A DNA stretch of 24,263 bases, from contig CAZXCK010000061.1 in the NCBI GenBank assembly GCA_964639225.1, positions 1-24,263 of the forward strand. Reading direction: 5' to 3'. This DNA comes from CAZXCK01 sp964639225. Lineage in GTDB: Bacteria > Chloroflexota > Anaerolineae > Aggregatilineales > Phototrophicaceae. Shown here one piece after another: positions 1-7,561 of the stretch. The notes below the pieces were generated by a model. It made no database searches. It saw only the letters and a program-made list of their open reading frames with translations, and was not told the DNA's origin. Within the stretch, counting starts at the first letter, position 1. Each line of letters begins with the position of its first letter. Both the position numbers and the translations under genes were made by a program.

Positions 1-83
1 CGCCGGGCGGGACCCGTCTTTACTGGGACTTTGCAAAAGCCCTGGCTTGCCACGTCGCCTCTGGACAATCCCTGCGCGGACTG

Positions 84-92
84 TGATAGAAT
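84..92 (+). promoter_or_regulatory. Extended -10 promoter element of the lipoprotein gene
   Basis: The sequence TGATAGAAT fits an extended -10 element (TGN plus TAGAAT). It lies 34 bp upstream of the chosen start codon at 127. A TGGACA-like -35 is present at 62-67, but the 19-nt spacing is long. The same element precedes the next gene at the same distance, which strengthens the call. Confidence 0.45.
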
Positions 93-126
93 CCACCCGA
101 TGCTGTTGACTTTTGAAAGGTTCAGA

Positions 127-1005
127 ATGGCTGTACGCCGTTTGGTCTGGATTGCGCTGCTGGCCGTGCTGCTGGCTGGCTGCGACGCGCTCGCGCCCAT
201 CCCCCCGACCGAGCCGCCCACCTGGGAATTTACCGGGGCGACGCTGGCCCCCACGCCGACCGTGCTCAACCTGGCCCCGACCGAGGTGCCGCCGGATTTC
301 GGCCAGCCGGGGCAGAACAACCCGGCGGCTGCCGCGCTGCCCCCGCAAAGCGACATGCCGCCGCTGGCGCTCGAAAACGAGATGAGCATCTCCGGCCAGT
401 CCGTGCAGATCGCGCTGGGCGAAAACCAGTTCCTGGCCGGGCGTCTGTTCGAGAATCCGCCGCTGATCCTGGAGCAGGGTGAGGTGGTGTCGCGGCTGCC
501 CGGTGTGCTGCTGGTGGGCGCGTCGCTGGACGCCTGGGGCGATTTTCCGCAGCGGCTGCGCGAATCTGGCTATACCGTGATGGCGGTCGATTTTTCGGGG
601 GCGGCCAATCTCAACGGCTTCGCCACCGCGCTGCACGTGTTCAGCCAGACGCCGACGGTTAACCCCGGCCTGATGGGGACCATCGGCACGGGGCAGGGCG
701 CGAGCCTGGCCCTGGCGGGCTGCGCCGCCGATGCGCTGTGTGACGCCGCCGCGCTCATCGGTCCGCTGGATGCCGAGACCTTGTTCGCCAACCTGCCCGC
801 CTATAACCCGCGTCCGCTGTTTGTCGCCGCCAGCCGTGACGACGTCGCCGCCTTCGACACGGCACAGGCCGTCCAGCAGGCCGCCCCTGACAATGCGCGC
901 CTGGAAATCTACGAGGGCGCGGCCAGCGGCCTGCAACTGCTGGTGTCCCAGCCGGAACTGGCCGAGCTGCTGGCGACGTGGTTCGGCGGCGCGCTGGTCG
1001 ATTAG
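127..1005 (+). CDS. Lipoprotein with degenerate alpha/beta-hydrolase-like domain
   Basis: This 292-residue protein has a basic N-terminus, a hydrophobic stretch and a lipobox LAGC with Cys19, so it should be a lipoprotein on the outer face of the membrane. A Pro/Thr-rich linker (about 20-75) leads to a domain with the beta-strand and turn pattern of alpha/beta hydrolases. The nucleophile elbow reads GTGQG (residues 187-191), so Gly stands where Ser is expected. The usual catalytic His near the C-terminus also appears to be missing, because EGAASG replaces the common GAAHG. It is probably not an active hydrolase and may bind a ligand or be structural. The start at 127 is chosen because GAAAGG lies 6 nt upstream and the signal peptide begins there; the frame is open further upstream (ATG at 31 and 100). 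Confidence 0.75.
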   Translation: MAVRRLVWIALLAVLLAGCDALAPIPPTEPPTWEFTGATLAPTPTVLNLAPTEVPPDFGQPGQNNPAAAALPPQSDMPPLALENEMSISGQSVQIALGENQFLAGRLFENPPLILEQGEVVSRLPGVLLVGASLDAWGDFPQRLRESGYTVMAVDFSGAANLNGFATALHVFSQTPTVNPGLMGTIGTGQGASLALAGCAADALCDAAALIGPLDAETLFANLPAYNPRPLFVAASRDDVAAFDTAQAVQQAAPDNARLEIYEGAASGLQLLVSQPELAELLATWFGGALVD

Positions 1006-1067
1006 CGCCCCCGCGAACCATCCATCAGATTGATCCAGCCTGGATTCCGGTAAGCTTGGCCGATTCG

Positions 1068-1076
1068 TGCTAGAAT
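1068..1076 (+). promoter_or_regulatory. Extended -10 promoter of the GNAT / hydrolase operon
   Basis: TGCTAGAAT is an extended -10 element 34 bp upstream of the ATG at 1111. No convincing -35 is seen, as is usual for extended -10 promoters. The element and its spacing match those before the gene at 127. Confidence 0.5.
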
Positions 1077-1110
1077 CAGGTCAGACAAGAACGCGGCAAG
1101 GAACCCAACC

Positions 1111-2064
1111 ATGACTCACCCTGTGTCTATTCGCCTGGCCGGACTGGACGACACCGCCGCCATCAGCGAGCTGGCCCGCGCCGGTATCGGTGTGTGGCAG
1201 CGCCTGGACGCCAACGGTCGCGTGCAGGACCTGGAATACGACTCGCTCACCGTCTACGAGCGCTGGCTGCACGGTGGCCCCTGGATGAGCCTGGAGACCG
1301 CCGCCATCTACCTGGGGCATCTGCTGCGCGGCGCGGGGATTCCCACCGTCGCCAGCGCCGACGGGCAGCTCACTGGCTATGCCGAAGCCTACGCCGGCCA
1401 CGAACAGGCTCCGTTTGGCCGGCATGTCCACATCGCCCGCCTCACCAGCCCGGACGACGCCGACGGCGACACCCGCCGGGCGCTCATCGACGACATGGCC
1501 GCGCGCGCTCGCTCGCTGGGGGCGCAGCGGCTGACGGTCAGCGTGTCCAGCCACGATACCGACGCTATCGCCTTCTACCAGAGCTGCGACATGCAGCCGC
1601 TGGCGCAGGTGGGCCACTATACGCTGAACGCGGCCACCGGCCAGAGCTTCTACCGCGCCACCGAACACCTGGACGCTAATCCAGCCCAGATCAAAGGCTG
1701 GCAGATGACCATAGGCCGCCAGGAGAGCGCCCGCTATCACTGGGAGACGTTGTGGCCGCGCCTGTGGGAGATCATCCCGGAGATCGCCCAGCGCCGCACC
1801 CATCGCCTGCATGTGACCGCCTCGGCGCAGGAAGCCTTTGTCTGGTGCCAGCAGCACCTGTTCGACCCGCGCAGCGCCGATGTCTCGTGCTGGTCGCTCA
1901 AGCCGATGGGCAGCCAACTGCTGACCGCCATCCGCGACTGGGCGCACCGCGAGGGCTATCGCAATCTGGTGTTATTCGTGCCAGAGGGCACCGCGCGGCT
2001 GTTCGGCGGTGATGTGGAGACCCCGCCTTACCACCATCTGATTTATGCGCGCGACATCGGCTGA
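1111..2064 (+). CDS. GNAT family N-acetyltransferase, two-domain
   Basis: The 317-residue product looks like two GNAT folds in tandem. The N-terminal half (about 1-165) starts with the typical IRLAGLDDTAAISEL segment. It then has a strand-helix core with RRALIDDMAARARSLGAQRL and the usual late motif DAIAFYQSCDM (IAFYxxxGF in the family). The C-terminal half (about 200-317) repeats a weaker version ending in LLTAIRDWAHREGYRNLVL. The acetyl-CoA loop (R/QxxGxG/A) is not clear in either half, so one or both may have lost the standard pyrophosphate loop. The acceptor substrate is unknown. The gene is followed after 9 bp by the dienelactone-hydrolase-like gene, forming a two-gene operon. Confidence 0.8.
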   Translation: MTHPVSIRLAGLDDTAAISELARAGIGVWQRLDANGRVQDLEYDSLTVYERWLHGGPWMSLETAAIYLGHLLRGAGIPTVASADGQLTGYAEAYAGHEQAPFGRHVHIARLTSPDDADGDTRRALIDDMAARARSLGAQRLTVSVSSHDTDAIAFYQSCDMQPLAQVGHYTLNAATGQSFYRATEHLDANPAQIKGWQMTIGRQESARYHWETLWPRLWEIIPEIAQRRTHRLHVTASAQEAFVWCQQHLFDPRSADVSCWSLKPMGSQLLTAIRDWAHREGYRNLVLFVPEGTARLFGGDVETPPYHHLIYARDIG

Positions 2065-2073
2065 GGGGGAAGC

Positions 2074-2790
2074 ATGCCGCTATACGAACCGGACCGCATC
2101 GAGTACGAGATTACCAGCGGGCGCGTGCAGATCGTCGCCGGCAGCGCCCAGCTACCGGCCTACTGGGCGCGTCCCCGGCTGGGCAGCAAATTCTCCGGCG
2201 TGGTGCTGATTCATGACTGGTGGGGGCTGAACGATCTCATCCGGCGGCTGGCCAACCTGCTGGCGCAGATGGGCCATTACGTCATCGCACCGGACCTGTT
2301 CGCCGGGCAGACGACCGACGATCCGCAGCGGGCGCTGCGCCTGGTCGATGAACTGGCCGACTCCGCCTATCCGGTCATCGACAGCACGCTGACCGTCCTC
2401 GAAAACCACAACCACTCGAACCGGCAGGTGGCCGCCGTCGGCATCGGCATGGGCGGCAGTCTGGCTTTTGAGGCCGCTGTCACCCGCACCGATCTAGAGG
2501 CGGCGGTGGCTTTCAGCGGCTTTCCGCAGCGTTACTTTGGGCGCTTTCAGGCGGCGAGCACGCCGATCTGCGCCTTTTTTGGCGAGGACGAGCCGTACAT
2601 CGGCCAGCCGATCATCAACAAACTGCGCGCCGAGCTGCACAAATCCGCGCTGCCGCACGAGGTCCATGTGATGCAGGCGCTGGGCCACACCCTGATCGCC
2701 GACGATCTGCCGCCAGTCCAGACGCAGCAAAGCCGCGAGGTCATCAAACGCACGCTGTTCTTCCTGGATAAGCATCTCAGCGAGAAGTGA
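2074..2790 (+). CDS. Dienelactone hydrolase family protein lacking the nucleophile
   Basis: The 238-residue protein matches the dienelactone hydrolase fold in length and order: VVLIHDWWGLN (oxyanion region, about 43-53), YVIAPDLFAG (about 69-78), the elbow, FFGEDEPYI (Asp172) and LGHTLI (His205). In active family members the elbow is GxCxGG. Here it is GIGMGG (residues 123-128), so the catalytic Cys/Ser is Gly125 while Asp and His remain. Activity as an ordinary hydrolase is therefore doubtful. A GGGGGA ribosome binding site lies just before the ATG. It is co-transcribed with the GNAT gene upstream and converges with the ThrE-type genes on the right. Confidence 0.82.
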   Translation: MPLYEPDRIEYEITSGRVQIVAGSAQLPAYWARPRLGSKFSGVVLIHDWWGLNDLIRRLANLLAQMGHYVIAPDLFAGQTTDDPQRALRLVDELADSAYPVIDSTLTVLENHNHSNRQVAAVGIGMGGSLAFEAAVTRTDLEAAVAFSGFPQRYFGRFQAASTPICAFFGEDEPYIGQPIINKLRAELHKSALPHEVHVMQALGHTLIADDLPPVQTQQSREVIKRTLFFLDKHLSEK

Positions 2791-2807
2791 CCGGCAGGGG
2801 CGGGCGC

Positions 2808-3299
2808 TCATATCACCGGCTTGTAGCGCAGAAACAGCAGACGCGGCATGGCGATCCCCAGCGCGATAGCGGCCAGAATCAGCGCCGTGCGCGTCAGATC
2901 GACGACGACCAGCAGCAGCAGCTCATCCTGGGCGGTCGGCTGCGAGGTGGAGAGTCCCAGTAGTTCGAGCAGCAGCAGTATAGCGCGGAAAGCGAACAGT
3001 CCGGGCACCATCGGTATGGAGCCGCTGACGGCGAACACCAGCGACGGCGCGCGCAGCCGTTTGGCCAGCGCCAGCGCCAGGAAGCCGACACAGGTCGCGC
3101 CGACCAGTGTCGCCGCTTCGATGGGCAGGCCGCCCCACTCGATGAGCAGCGTGCGCACCGAATGGCCCAGCGCGCCGGTCAGGGCGCAGCCGGCCAGCGT
3201 GCGCCGGGGTACGTTGAACAACACCGCGAAGCCAACGGACACCACCGCCGACCAGAAGGCATCCTGCGCGATCAGCCACCACAGTTCCGCGCCGCTCAT
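2808..3299 (-). CDS. ThrE-type threonine/serine exporter, small C-terminal subunit (DUF3815, YjjB-like)
   Basis: This 163-residue hydrophobic protein has about four to five membrane segments and the conserved SIPMVPGLFAFRA motif (about 93-105) of the DUF3815/ThrE_2 domain. In Corynebacterium ThrE this domain is fused to the DUF1212 domain; here, as in E. coli YjjP/YjjB, the two are separate proteins. Its start codon overlaps the stop of the upstream gene by 4 bp (ATGA), which implies translational coupling and a shared complex in the inner membrane. Substrate is inferred from the family (threonine/serine export in ThrE, succinate in YjjPB) and cannot be read from the sequence. Confidence 0.85.
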   Translation of the reverse strand: MSGAELWWLIAQDAFWSAVVSVGFAVLFNVPRRTLAGCALTGALGHSVRTLLIEWGGLPIEAATLVGATCVGFLALALAKRLRAPSLVFAVSGSIPMVPGLFAFRAILLLLELLGLSTSQPTAQDELLLLVVVDLTRTALILAAIALGIAMPRLLFLRYKPVI

Positions 3300-4102
3300 A
3301 GGCCGTCAATCCCCGTCAGATAAATGCCCAGCGCCAGACTGAGCGCGATGGCCAGCGTCACCAGCGCGCCGGTGACGCCGCGCGCCACACCGGACAGGAC
3401 ATAACCGTTCAGCAGGTCTTCGGCGGCGTTGATGAGCGGCACGCCGGGAACCACCAGCAGCACCGACGCCGCCAGCGCCGCGCTGGGGGTCGCGCCCAGG
3501 TGCAGCAGACTGGCCAGGCTGGCGATCAGCACCGCGACTAACGCCGTCACCAGCACCATCAGGTACATGTTGAAGTGCCGCCGCGTGATTTCCTGGCGGA
3601 CGAACATCGCCACCGACGCCGCGCCCAGCGTCACCAGCATGGCCGGGGCGTCGCCGCCGAACAGGCGGGCCAGCGCCGCGCAGGCCAGGCCCACCATCAC
3701 CACCACCAGCCAGCGATTGTAGGTGGGTGTCATCTGCGAGATGCGCGTCAGTTCTTCGCGCACGGTGACGCGGTCCATGCGCCCGGCGCGCACGCGGTAG
3801 CTGATCTCGTTGATAGCGTCCAGCACGTTAAAATTGACGCCCACGCTGATGACCCGGCGCGCTTTGGTGCGAAACTCGCCGCCGCTGGACGCCGTGATAA
3901 TGATCGATTCCGGTGAGATGACGATGTCGAGCCAGTCGCAGCCCAGGCCGGTGCCGATGATGTGGGCCGTTTCCTCGATGCGGGCGTTATCCGCGCCGTG
4001 CTGCGTGAGCATCTGCGCCGCCCATAATGCCAGGTCGATTACGTCGGTCAGTTCCTGGTGGATTAGCGGTGTCTTTTGTGGAGCCTGTGTGTAGGATGCC
4101 AT
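3296..4102 (-). CDS. ThrE-type threonine/serine exporter, large N-terminal subunit (DUF1212, YjjP-like)
   Basis: The 268-residue product has a soluble N-terminal part (about 1-120) with the family pattern AAQMLTQHGADNARIEET and FRTKARRV. Five membrane segments follow, with the hallmark PGVPLINAAEDLLNGY between the last helices. It pairs with the 4-bp-overlapping DUF3815 gene to form a two-component exporter. I chose the ATG at 4102 because it gives the usual family N-terminus and a GAGAG lies upstream. A TTG at 4153 in the same frame is an alternative that adds 17 residues. A TGCTATCGT element on the minus strand (4144-4152) could be an extended -10; if it is used, the TTG start is excluded. 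Confidence 0.85.
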   Translation of the reverse strand: MASYTQAPQKTPLIHQELTDVIDLALWAAQMLTQHGADNARIEETAHIIGTGLGCDWLDIVISPESIIITASSGGEFRTKARRVISVGVNFNVLDAINEISYRVRAGRMDRVTVREELTRISQMTPTYNRWLVVVMVGLACAALARLFGGDAPAMLVTLGAASVAMFVRQEITRRHFNMYLMVLVTALVAVLIASLASLLHLGATPSAALAASVLLVVPGVPLINAAEDLLNGYVLSGVARGVTGALVTLAIALSLALGIYLTGIDGL

Positions 4103-4160
4103 CGGGCTGATCTCTCGATCCACTCGCTGAATCACTTCTGAAGACGATAGCAACCATCAT

Positions 4161-4192
4161 AACAAAAACGCCCCGCGCAAGGCAGGGCGTTT
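4161..4192 (-). terminator. Intrinsic terminator of tRNA-Asn
   Basis: Perfect 8-bp arms at 4166-4173 and 4185-4192 (AAACGCCC / GGGCGTTT) enclose an 11-nt loop. On the minus strand the stem is followed by TTTTTGTT. It sits directly downstream of the tRNA and upstream of the exporter genes. Confidence 0.8.
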
Positions 4193-4198
4193 ATGGTG

Positions 4199-4270
4199 CT
4201 CCACAGCCTGGACTCGAACCAGGAACCCATCGGTTAACAGCCGATTGCTCTGCCATTGAGCTACTGTGGA
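4199..4270 (-). tRNA. tRNA-Asn (anticodon GTT)
   Basis: A complete 72-nt cloverleaf is visible on the minus strand: acceptor arms TCCACAG / CTGTGGA, a D arm GCTC / GAGC, an anticodon stem ATCGG / CCGAT with loop CTGTTAA (anticodon GTT), and a T arm CCTGG / CCAGG with TTCGAGT. The discriminator is G. CCA does not follow it directly, so the CCA end must be added enzymatically. It is a single-tRNA unit with its own promoter and terminator. Confidence 0.96.
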
Positions 4271-4283
4271 ATGAAGTGGTCAA

Positions 4284-4312
4284 ATCGTAGCAAAGGGCAG
4301 GGGGACTGTCAA
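4284..4312 (-). promoter_or_regulatory. Near-consensus promoter of tRNA-Asn
   Basis: On the minus strand a perfect TTGACA -35 (4307-4312) is followed by a 17-nt spacer and TACGAT (4284-4289). The -10 is preceded by TGC, so it also has an extended -10. It ends 13 bp before the tRNA 5' end. This is the best-matching housekeeping promoter in the window. Confidence 0.8.
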
Positions 4313-4386
4313 GGTCATATCCGCAGAATTGCCGCTGCTTTTCCGAGATTGGCGGCAAGCGCCTATAGCCGCCTGGCGGCTGTTTC

Positions 4387-4395
4387 TGCTAGACT
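4387..4395 (+). promoter_or_regulatory. Extended -10 promoter element of the YghO-like gene
   Basis: TGCTAGACT fits the same extended -10 pattern as at 84 and 1068. It lies 56 bp before the ATG at 4452. No clear -35 was found. Confidence 0.4.
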
Positions 4396-4451
4396 TTGCC
4401 CACGATATATTACCCGCTGTCTGTTAACCCAACAACGATGAGGACTCCCTC

Positions 4452-5612
4452 ATGGCAAACCCGGATTCTGTGACCGTGCGCAAAGTCGAAACCCAGGCCG
4501 ATTTCAAAGCCTTCTTCGAATTCCCCTGGAAGCTGTACCGTGACGACCCCAACTGGGTGCCGCCGCTGCTCTCGATGCGGCGGCATCTGCTGGACAAAAA
4601 CGAGAACCCCTCGTGGGAATACCTGGAAGGCGATTATTACGTCGCCTGGCGCGCTGGCGAACCGGTGGGTACGGTGGCGGCGTTCGTCAACCACCGCCAC
4701 AACGAATTTCACAACGAGCATATTTCGTGGTTTGGCTTTTTCGAGTGCATCGACGATCAGGACGTGGCGACAGCTTTGTTAGACACCGCCGCTGCCTGGG
4801 GCCGGGAACGCGGCTACAACGCGCTGCGCGGCCCGCAGAGCTTCACCAACATGGACGAATGCGGCCTGCTGGTGGACGGTTTCGCGCGCCCGGTGATGCT
4901 CATGCCTTACAACCCGCCCTATTACCAGCGGTTGGTCGAAAATGCTGGTCTGGCAAAGGTGATGGACACTCACAGCGCCATGGCCAACTGGGACATCCTG
5001 CACGAGGCGGGCGCGGTGGATCGGGTCAACCGCATCGCCGACCGCATCAAGCGCAGCCAGTCGATCACCGTGCGCGGCCTGGATCGCAAAAACCTCAAAG
5101 CCGAGTTCGAGCTGTTCAAGGATATTTATAACCACGCCTGGGAGAAGAACTGGGGCTTTACGCCCTTTACCTCAAAAGAGCTGGATGCCCTGGTGAAAAG
5201 CCTGGGCAGCTTCATCGACCCGGAGCTGGCCTGCTTCGGCTATGTGGGCGGCGAACCGGCGGGCTTTCTGCTGTGCGTGCCAGATTTCGGGCAGGTGCTG
5301 CACCGGGCTTATGCGAAGCCGGGCACGCCGGAGTTCGTCACGCTGATTAAGGCGTTGTGGCACTGGAGAATACGCCCCAAAATCAACTGGATTCGCGTCC
5401 CGCTGATGGGCGTCGTCGAGGGGCAGCGCGGTAAGGGCGTCGATCTGGCGATGTATGCCTACATCATGGATGCCGTCGGCAGGACGCGCTACGATCACGT
5501 GGACGGCGGCTGGGTGCTGGAGACCAACCGCGCCATGCTGGGTCTGGTCAACCAGTTCAAGATGAACATCTACCGCACCTATCGCTTTTACGAGAAGCCG
5601 CTGCAGGGGTAG
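4452..5612 (+). CDS. Conserved uncharacterised GNAT-fold protein (YghO-like)
   Basis: The 386-residue protein begins with the family signature FPWKLYRDDPNWVPPLL (about 24-40). It continues with GTVAAFVNHRHNEFH, WFGFFECIDD, RGPQSFTNMDECGLLVDGF and MPYNPPYYQRLVENAG. These mark a conserved GNAT-like family, including E. coli YghO, whose substrate is not known. The second half (about 180-380) is a further acyltransferase-like module with GVVEGQRGKGVDLAMY, which resembles the RGxG acetyl-CoA loop. An AGGA ribosome binding site lies just upstream of the ATG. It is a single-gene unit that converges with the solute-binding protein gene only 12 bp away. Confidence 0.82.
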   Translation: MANPDSVTVRKVETQADFKAFFEFPWKLYRDDPNWVPPLLSMRRHLLDKNENPSWEYLEGDYYVAWRAGEPVGTVAAFVNHRHNEFHNEHISWFGFFECIDDQDVATALLDTAAAWGRERGYNALRGPQSFTNMDECGLLVDGFARPVMLMPYNPPYYQRLVENAGLAKVMDTHSAMANWDILHEAGAVDRVNRIADRIKRSQSITVRGLDRKNLKAEFELFKDIYNHAWEKNWGFTPFTSKELDALVKSLGSFIDPELACFGYVGGEPAGFLLCVPDFGQVLHRAYAKPGTPEFVTLIKALWHWRIRPKINWIRVPLMGVVEGQRGKGVDLAMYAYIMDAVGRTRYDHVDGGWVLETNRAMLGLVNQFKMNIYRTYRFYEKPLQG

Positions 5613-5624
5613 GTCTCGACGTCC

Positions 5625-6968
5625 CTATTCGCCGAGCTGGTCCAGCACGTTCTGCACGGCTTCTTCGGCGGTCGCCTCACCGGAGAGGACCGCGTTCAGC
5701 GCGCTCTGCATCAGGCGGCCCAGCGGCCCGGTTACGTCTTCGGGCGGCGGGATGATGCTGTTGGTCAGCATGGCGTCGACCAGTTCCACATCCATCTGCT
5801 GGCTGCCCATACGCTGCAGCGCCTGCTGCTGCGAGGGCAGCGCGTTCAGTGCCTGGGCGTATGACCGCTGGCGGTTGGTCTCCATCATCCAGTTGATGAA
5901 GCTCACGGCCAGGGCGCGGCGGTCGGCGTTGTTGGTCGTCAGCACCCACATCCAGCCGGTGACCAGCGTCGTCGGCTGTCCGCTGGCGGTGGGCACGGTA
6001 TCCATATACAGCGGCGTCCCGGAGTCGCGCATAGTAAAGTAAGTGGTGGCTTGCAGCAGCGCCGCGTCGATCTCGCCGGTGGCCAGTTCTGTCTGGTATT
6101 CCTGCGGCTGCCCGTAGTCGAAAACCGACTCGTCCACCAGACCCAGCGCGTAAGCCCGTTCGTAGAACTGAAGCACGGCCAGCAGCGCATCGGCGTCGAG
6201 TATCATCTCCTGGCCGGGTTCGGGCAGTGTGCCGCCAGCGTCCAGGTATTGCAGCAGAAAGGTGTTGTTCACCGTGTTGATGCGCCGCGCGGGAAAGCGG
6301 AAGCTCTGCTCGCGCCCCAGTATATCGACGAACGACCAGCCAGCGATCGGTTCGTTTTCCAGGTTCTGATAGGCCATCACCAGCGCGTCCAATGTGTAGG
6401 GCAGGCCGTAGATATGGCCGTCGATCTGCCCCAGTTCCAGCGCGGAGTCGTACAGGTTGCCGATGATCGCCGAGGCGACGAAGCCTTCCAGCGGATAAAT
6501 CAGACCAGCCTGTGCCAGCGAGACCAGGTCCTCGCGGCGGATGAGTGTCAGGTCGGGCAGAGCGCCGGGCGCGACCTCGCTGGCCGCCCGCAGCGTGGCG
6601 ATGATGCCGCCTACGTCAGCATAACGTCGCAGCCGGAATTCGATATCAATCGGCGTGTCGCTGCCGCCCACAAATTCGCCGATCTGTTCGTCGAGCAGGT
6701 TGGTGACATCGGCCCGGTCGATGGGGGCCAGCGCCTCTGGCCACCAGATTTTCAGGCTGGGCGCGGGTACGGCGGTCAGTTCGGTGGTGGGCAGCGGCGT
6801 GACAGCCTGCGCCATTCCCAGCGGCGTGGCGGTGGGGGTCAGTGCTGGGGCTGTGTTGGTGATGAGCGTGTTTTCCGGCAGTTGGGCGTCGGCCTGTGCG
6901 CCGCAGGCGACCAGCACCAGCGCCAGCAGCGGCATCAACCACCAGAATTTGTGTGCGGATAAGTGCAT
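5625..6968 (-). CDS. ABC transporter extracellular solute-binding lipoprotein (sugar type)
   Basis: The 447-residue protein starts with a signal peptide and lipobox LVAC (Cys22), then a Thr/Pro-rich linker. Next is a family 1 extracellular solute-binding domain: LKIWWPEAL near residue 72, PDLTLIRREDLVSLAQAGLIYPLE, GLPYTLDALVMAYQN, and a C-terminal NADRRALAVSFINWMMETNRQRSYAQ. This family binds sugars or oligosaccharides for ABC importers and is anchored at the outer face of the membrane. No permease or ATPase gene is next to it, so its partners must be elsewhere. GAAAGG 11 nt upstream supports the start. The malZ/malQ genes 11 kb away make a maltodextrin ligand possible but unproven. Confidence 0.88.
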   Translation of the reverse strand: MHLSAHKFWWLMPLLALVLVACGAQADAQLPENTLITNTAPALTPTATPLGMAQAVTPLPTTELTAVPAPSLKIWWPEALAPIDRADVTNLLDEQIGEFVGGSDTPIDIEFRLRRYADVGGIIATLRAASEVAPGALPDLTLIRREDLVSLAQAGLIYPLEGFVASAIIGNLYDSALELGQIDGHIYGLPYTLDALVMAYQNLENEPIAGWSFVDILGREQSFRFPARRINTVNNTFLLQYLDAGGTLPEPGQEMILDADALLAVLQFYERAYALGLVDESVFDYGQPQEYQTELATGEIDAALLQATTYFTMRDSGTPLYMDTVPTASGQPTTLVTGWMWVLTTNNADRRALAVSFINWMMETNRQRSYAQALNALPSQQQALQRMGSQQMDVELVDAMLTNSIIPPPEDVTGPLGRLMQSALNAVLSGEATAEEAVQNVLDQLGE

Positions 6969-7004
6969 GCTGATAAAGCCTTTCGCACGGCCTGCTTGCC
7001 CACC

Positions 7005-7013
7005 ATTATAGCA
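7005..7013 (-). promoter_or_regulatory. Extended -10 promoter of the solute-binding protein gene
   Basis: TGCTATAAT on the minus strand is a perfect extended -10 element, 36 bp upstream of the start at 6968. No good -35 match is visible. It overlaps the short gap behind the DUF1684 gene, which ends at 7031. Confidence 0.6.
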
Positions 7014-7030
7014 TCGGCTGGACGCCTGCC

Positions 7031-7561
7031 CTATCTGAGCTTTATCCAGTCGTCAGTGGGCAGCTTCTCACCGACGCGCAGCGCCACCTTCAGGCGGTTC
7101 TCCGGCGGCGTGATGGGGCATTCCCACCGGTCACTGTAGACGCACAGCGGGTTGTACGCCAGGTTAAAGTCGACGCGGAACGTCTTGTTGTCGATCTGCG
7201 GCGGGTCCAGGTAGCGCCCGGCGCCGTAGGTCTCGACGTTGGCGCCAGTGTCCACAAACGGCAGAAAAAAGCCGTGCGCCGTCTCGTAGATGGTCAGCGT
7301 GGCCTGCTCATCGCCGATGCTGAACGTGAATGTGCCGCAGCGCCGGTAATTCTGGATACCGTTGAGGTTGGTGAAAACCTGAATCGGGTCGCTGACCTCG
7401 GCGCGCTGAATGGTAACCGTCAGGTCCAGTGACGGGTCGTAATCGTAGTATTCCAGCCCGGTGAAGGCTTGCCGCTGGGCCGCGTTGAGCGGCGAGTCCG
7501 GGTGATTGCGGAAGTACCGGTCTTTCTGCTGGCGATACTGGATGACCTGCTCTGCACTCAT
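7031..7561 (-). CDS. DUF1684 domain-containing protein
   Basis: This 176-residue protein matches the DUF1684 family across its length: YRQQKDRYFRNHPDSPL at the start, then GLEYYDYDP, YRRCGTFTF, LTIYETAHGFFLPFVD, ETYGAGRYLD, and the strongly conserved VDFNLAYNPLCVYSDRWECPITPPENRL near the C-terminus. The biochemical function of the family is unknown; the pattern is beta-rich and suggests a small-molecule binding or hydrolytic pocket. The start at 7561 overlaps the stop of the LOG-family gene by 4 bp (ATGA), so it is translated by coupling. The same frame stays open further upstream, but that part only overlaps the LOG gene and does not look like protein. Confidence 0.88.
   Translation of the reverse strand: MSAEQVIQYRQQKDRYFRNHPDSPLNAAQRQAFTGLEYYDYDPSLDLTVTIQRAEVSDPIQVFTNLNGIQNYRRCGTFTFSIGDEQATLTIYETAHGFFLPFVDTGANVETYGAGRYLDPPQIDNKTFRVDFNLAYNPLCVYSDRWECPITPPENRLKVALRVGEKLPTDDWIKLR

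Noticed and set aside
1..126. Start of the lipoprotein at 31 or 100
   Set aside because: These codons lie at or upstream of the predicted promoter (84-92) or without a ribosome binding site, and the signal peptide starts at 127.
6051..6962. Long plus-strand ORF opposite the solute-binding protein
   Set aside because: The minus-strand product has a lipobox and family motifs. The plus-strand frame is a GC-driven shadow without a ribosome binding site.
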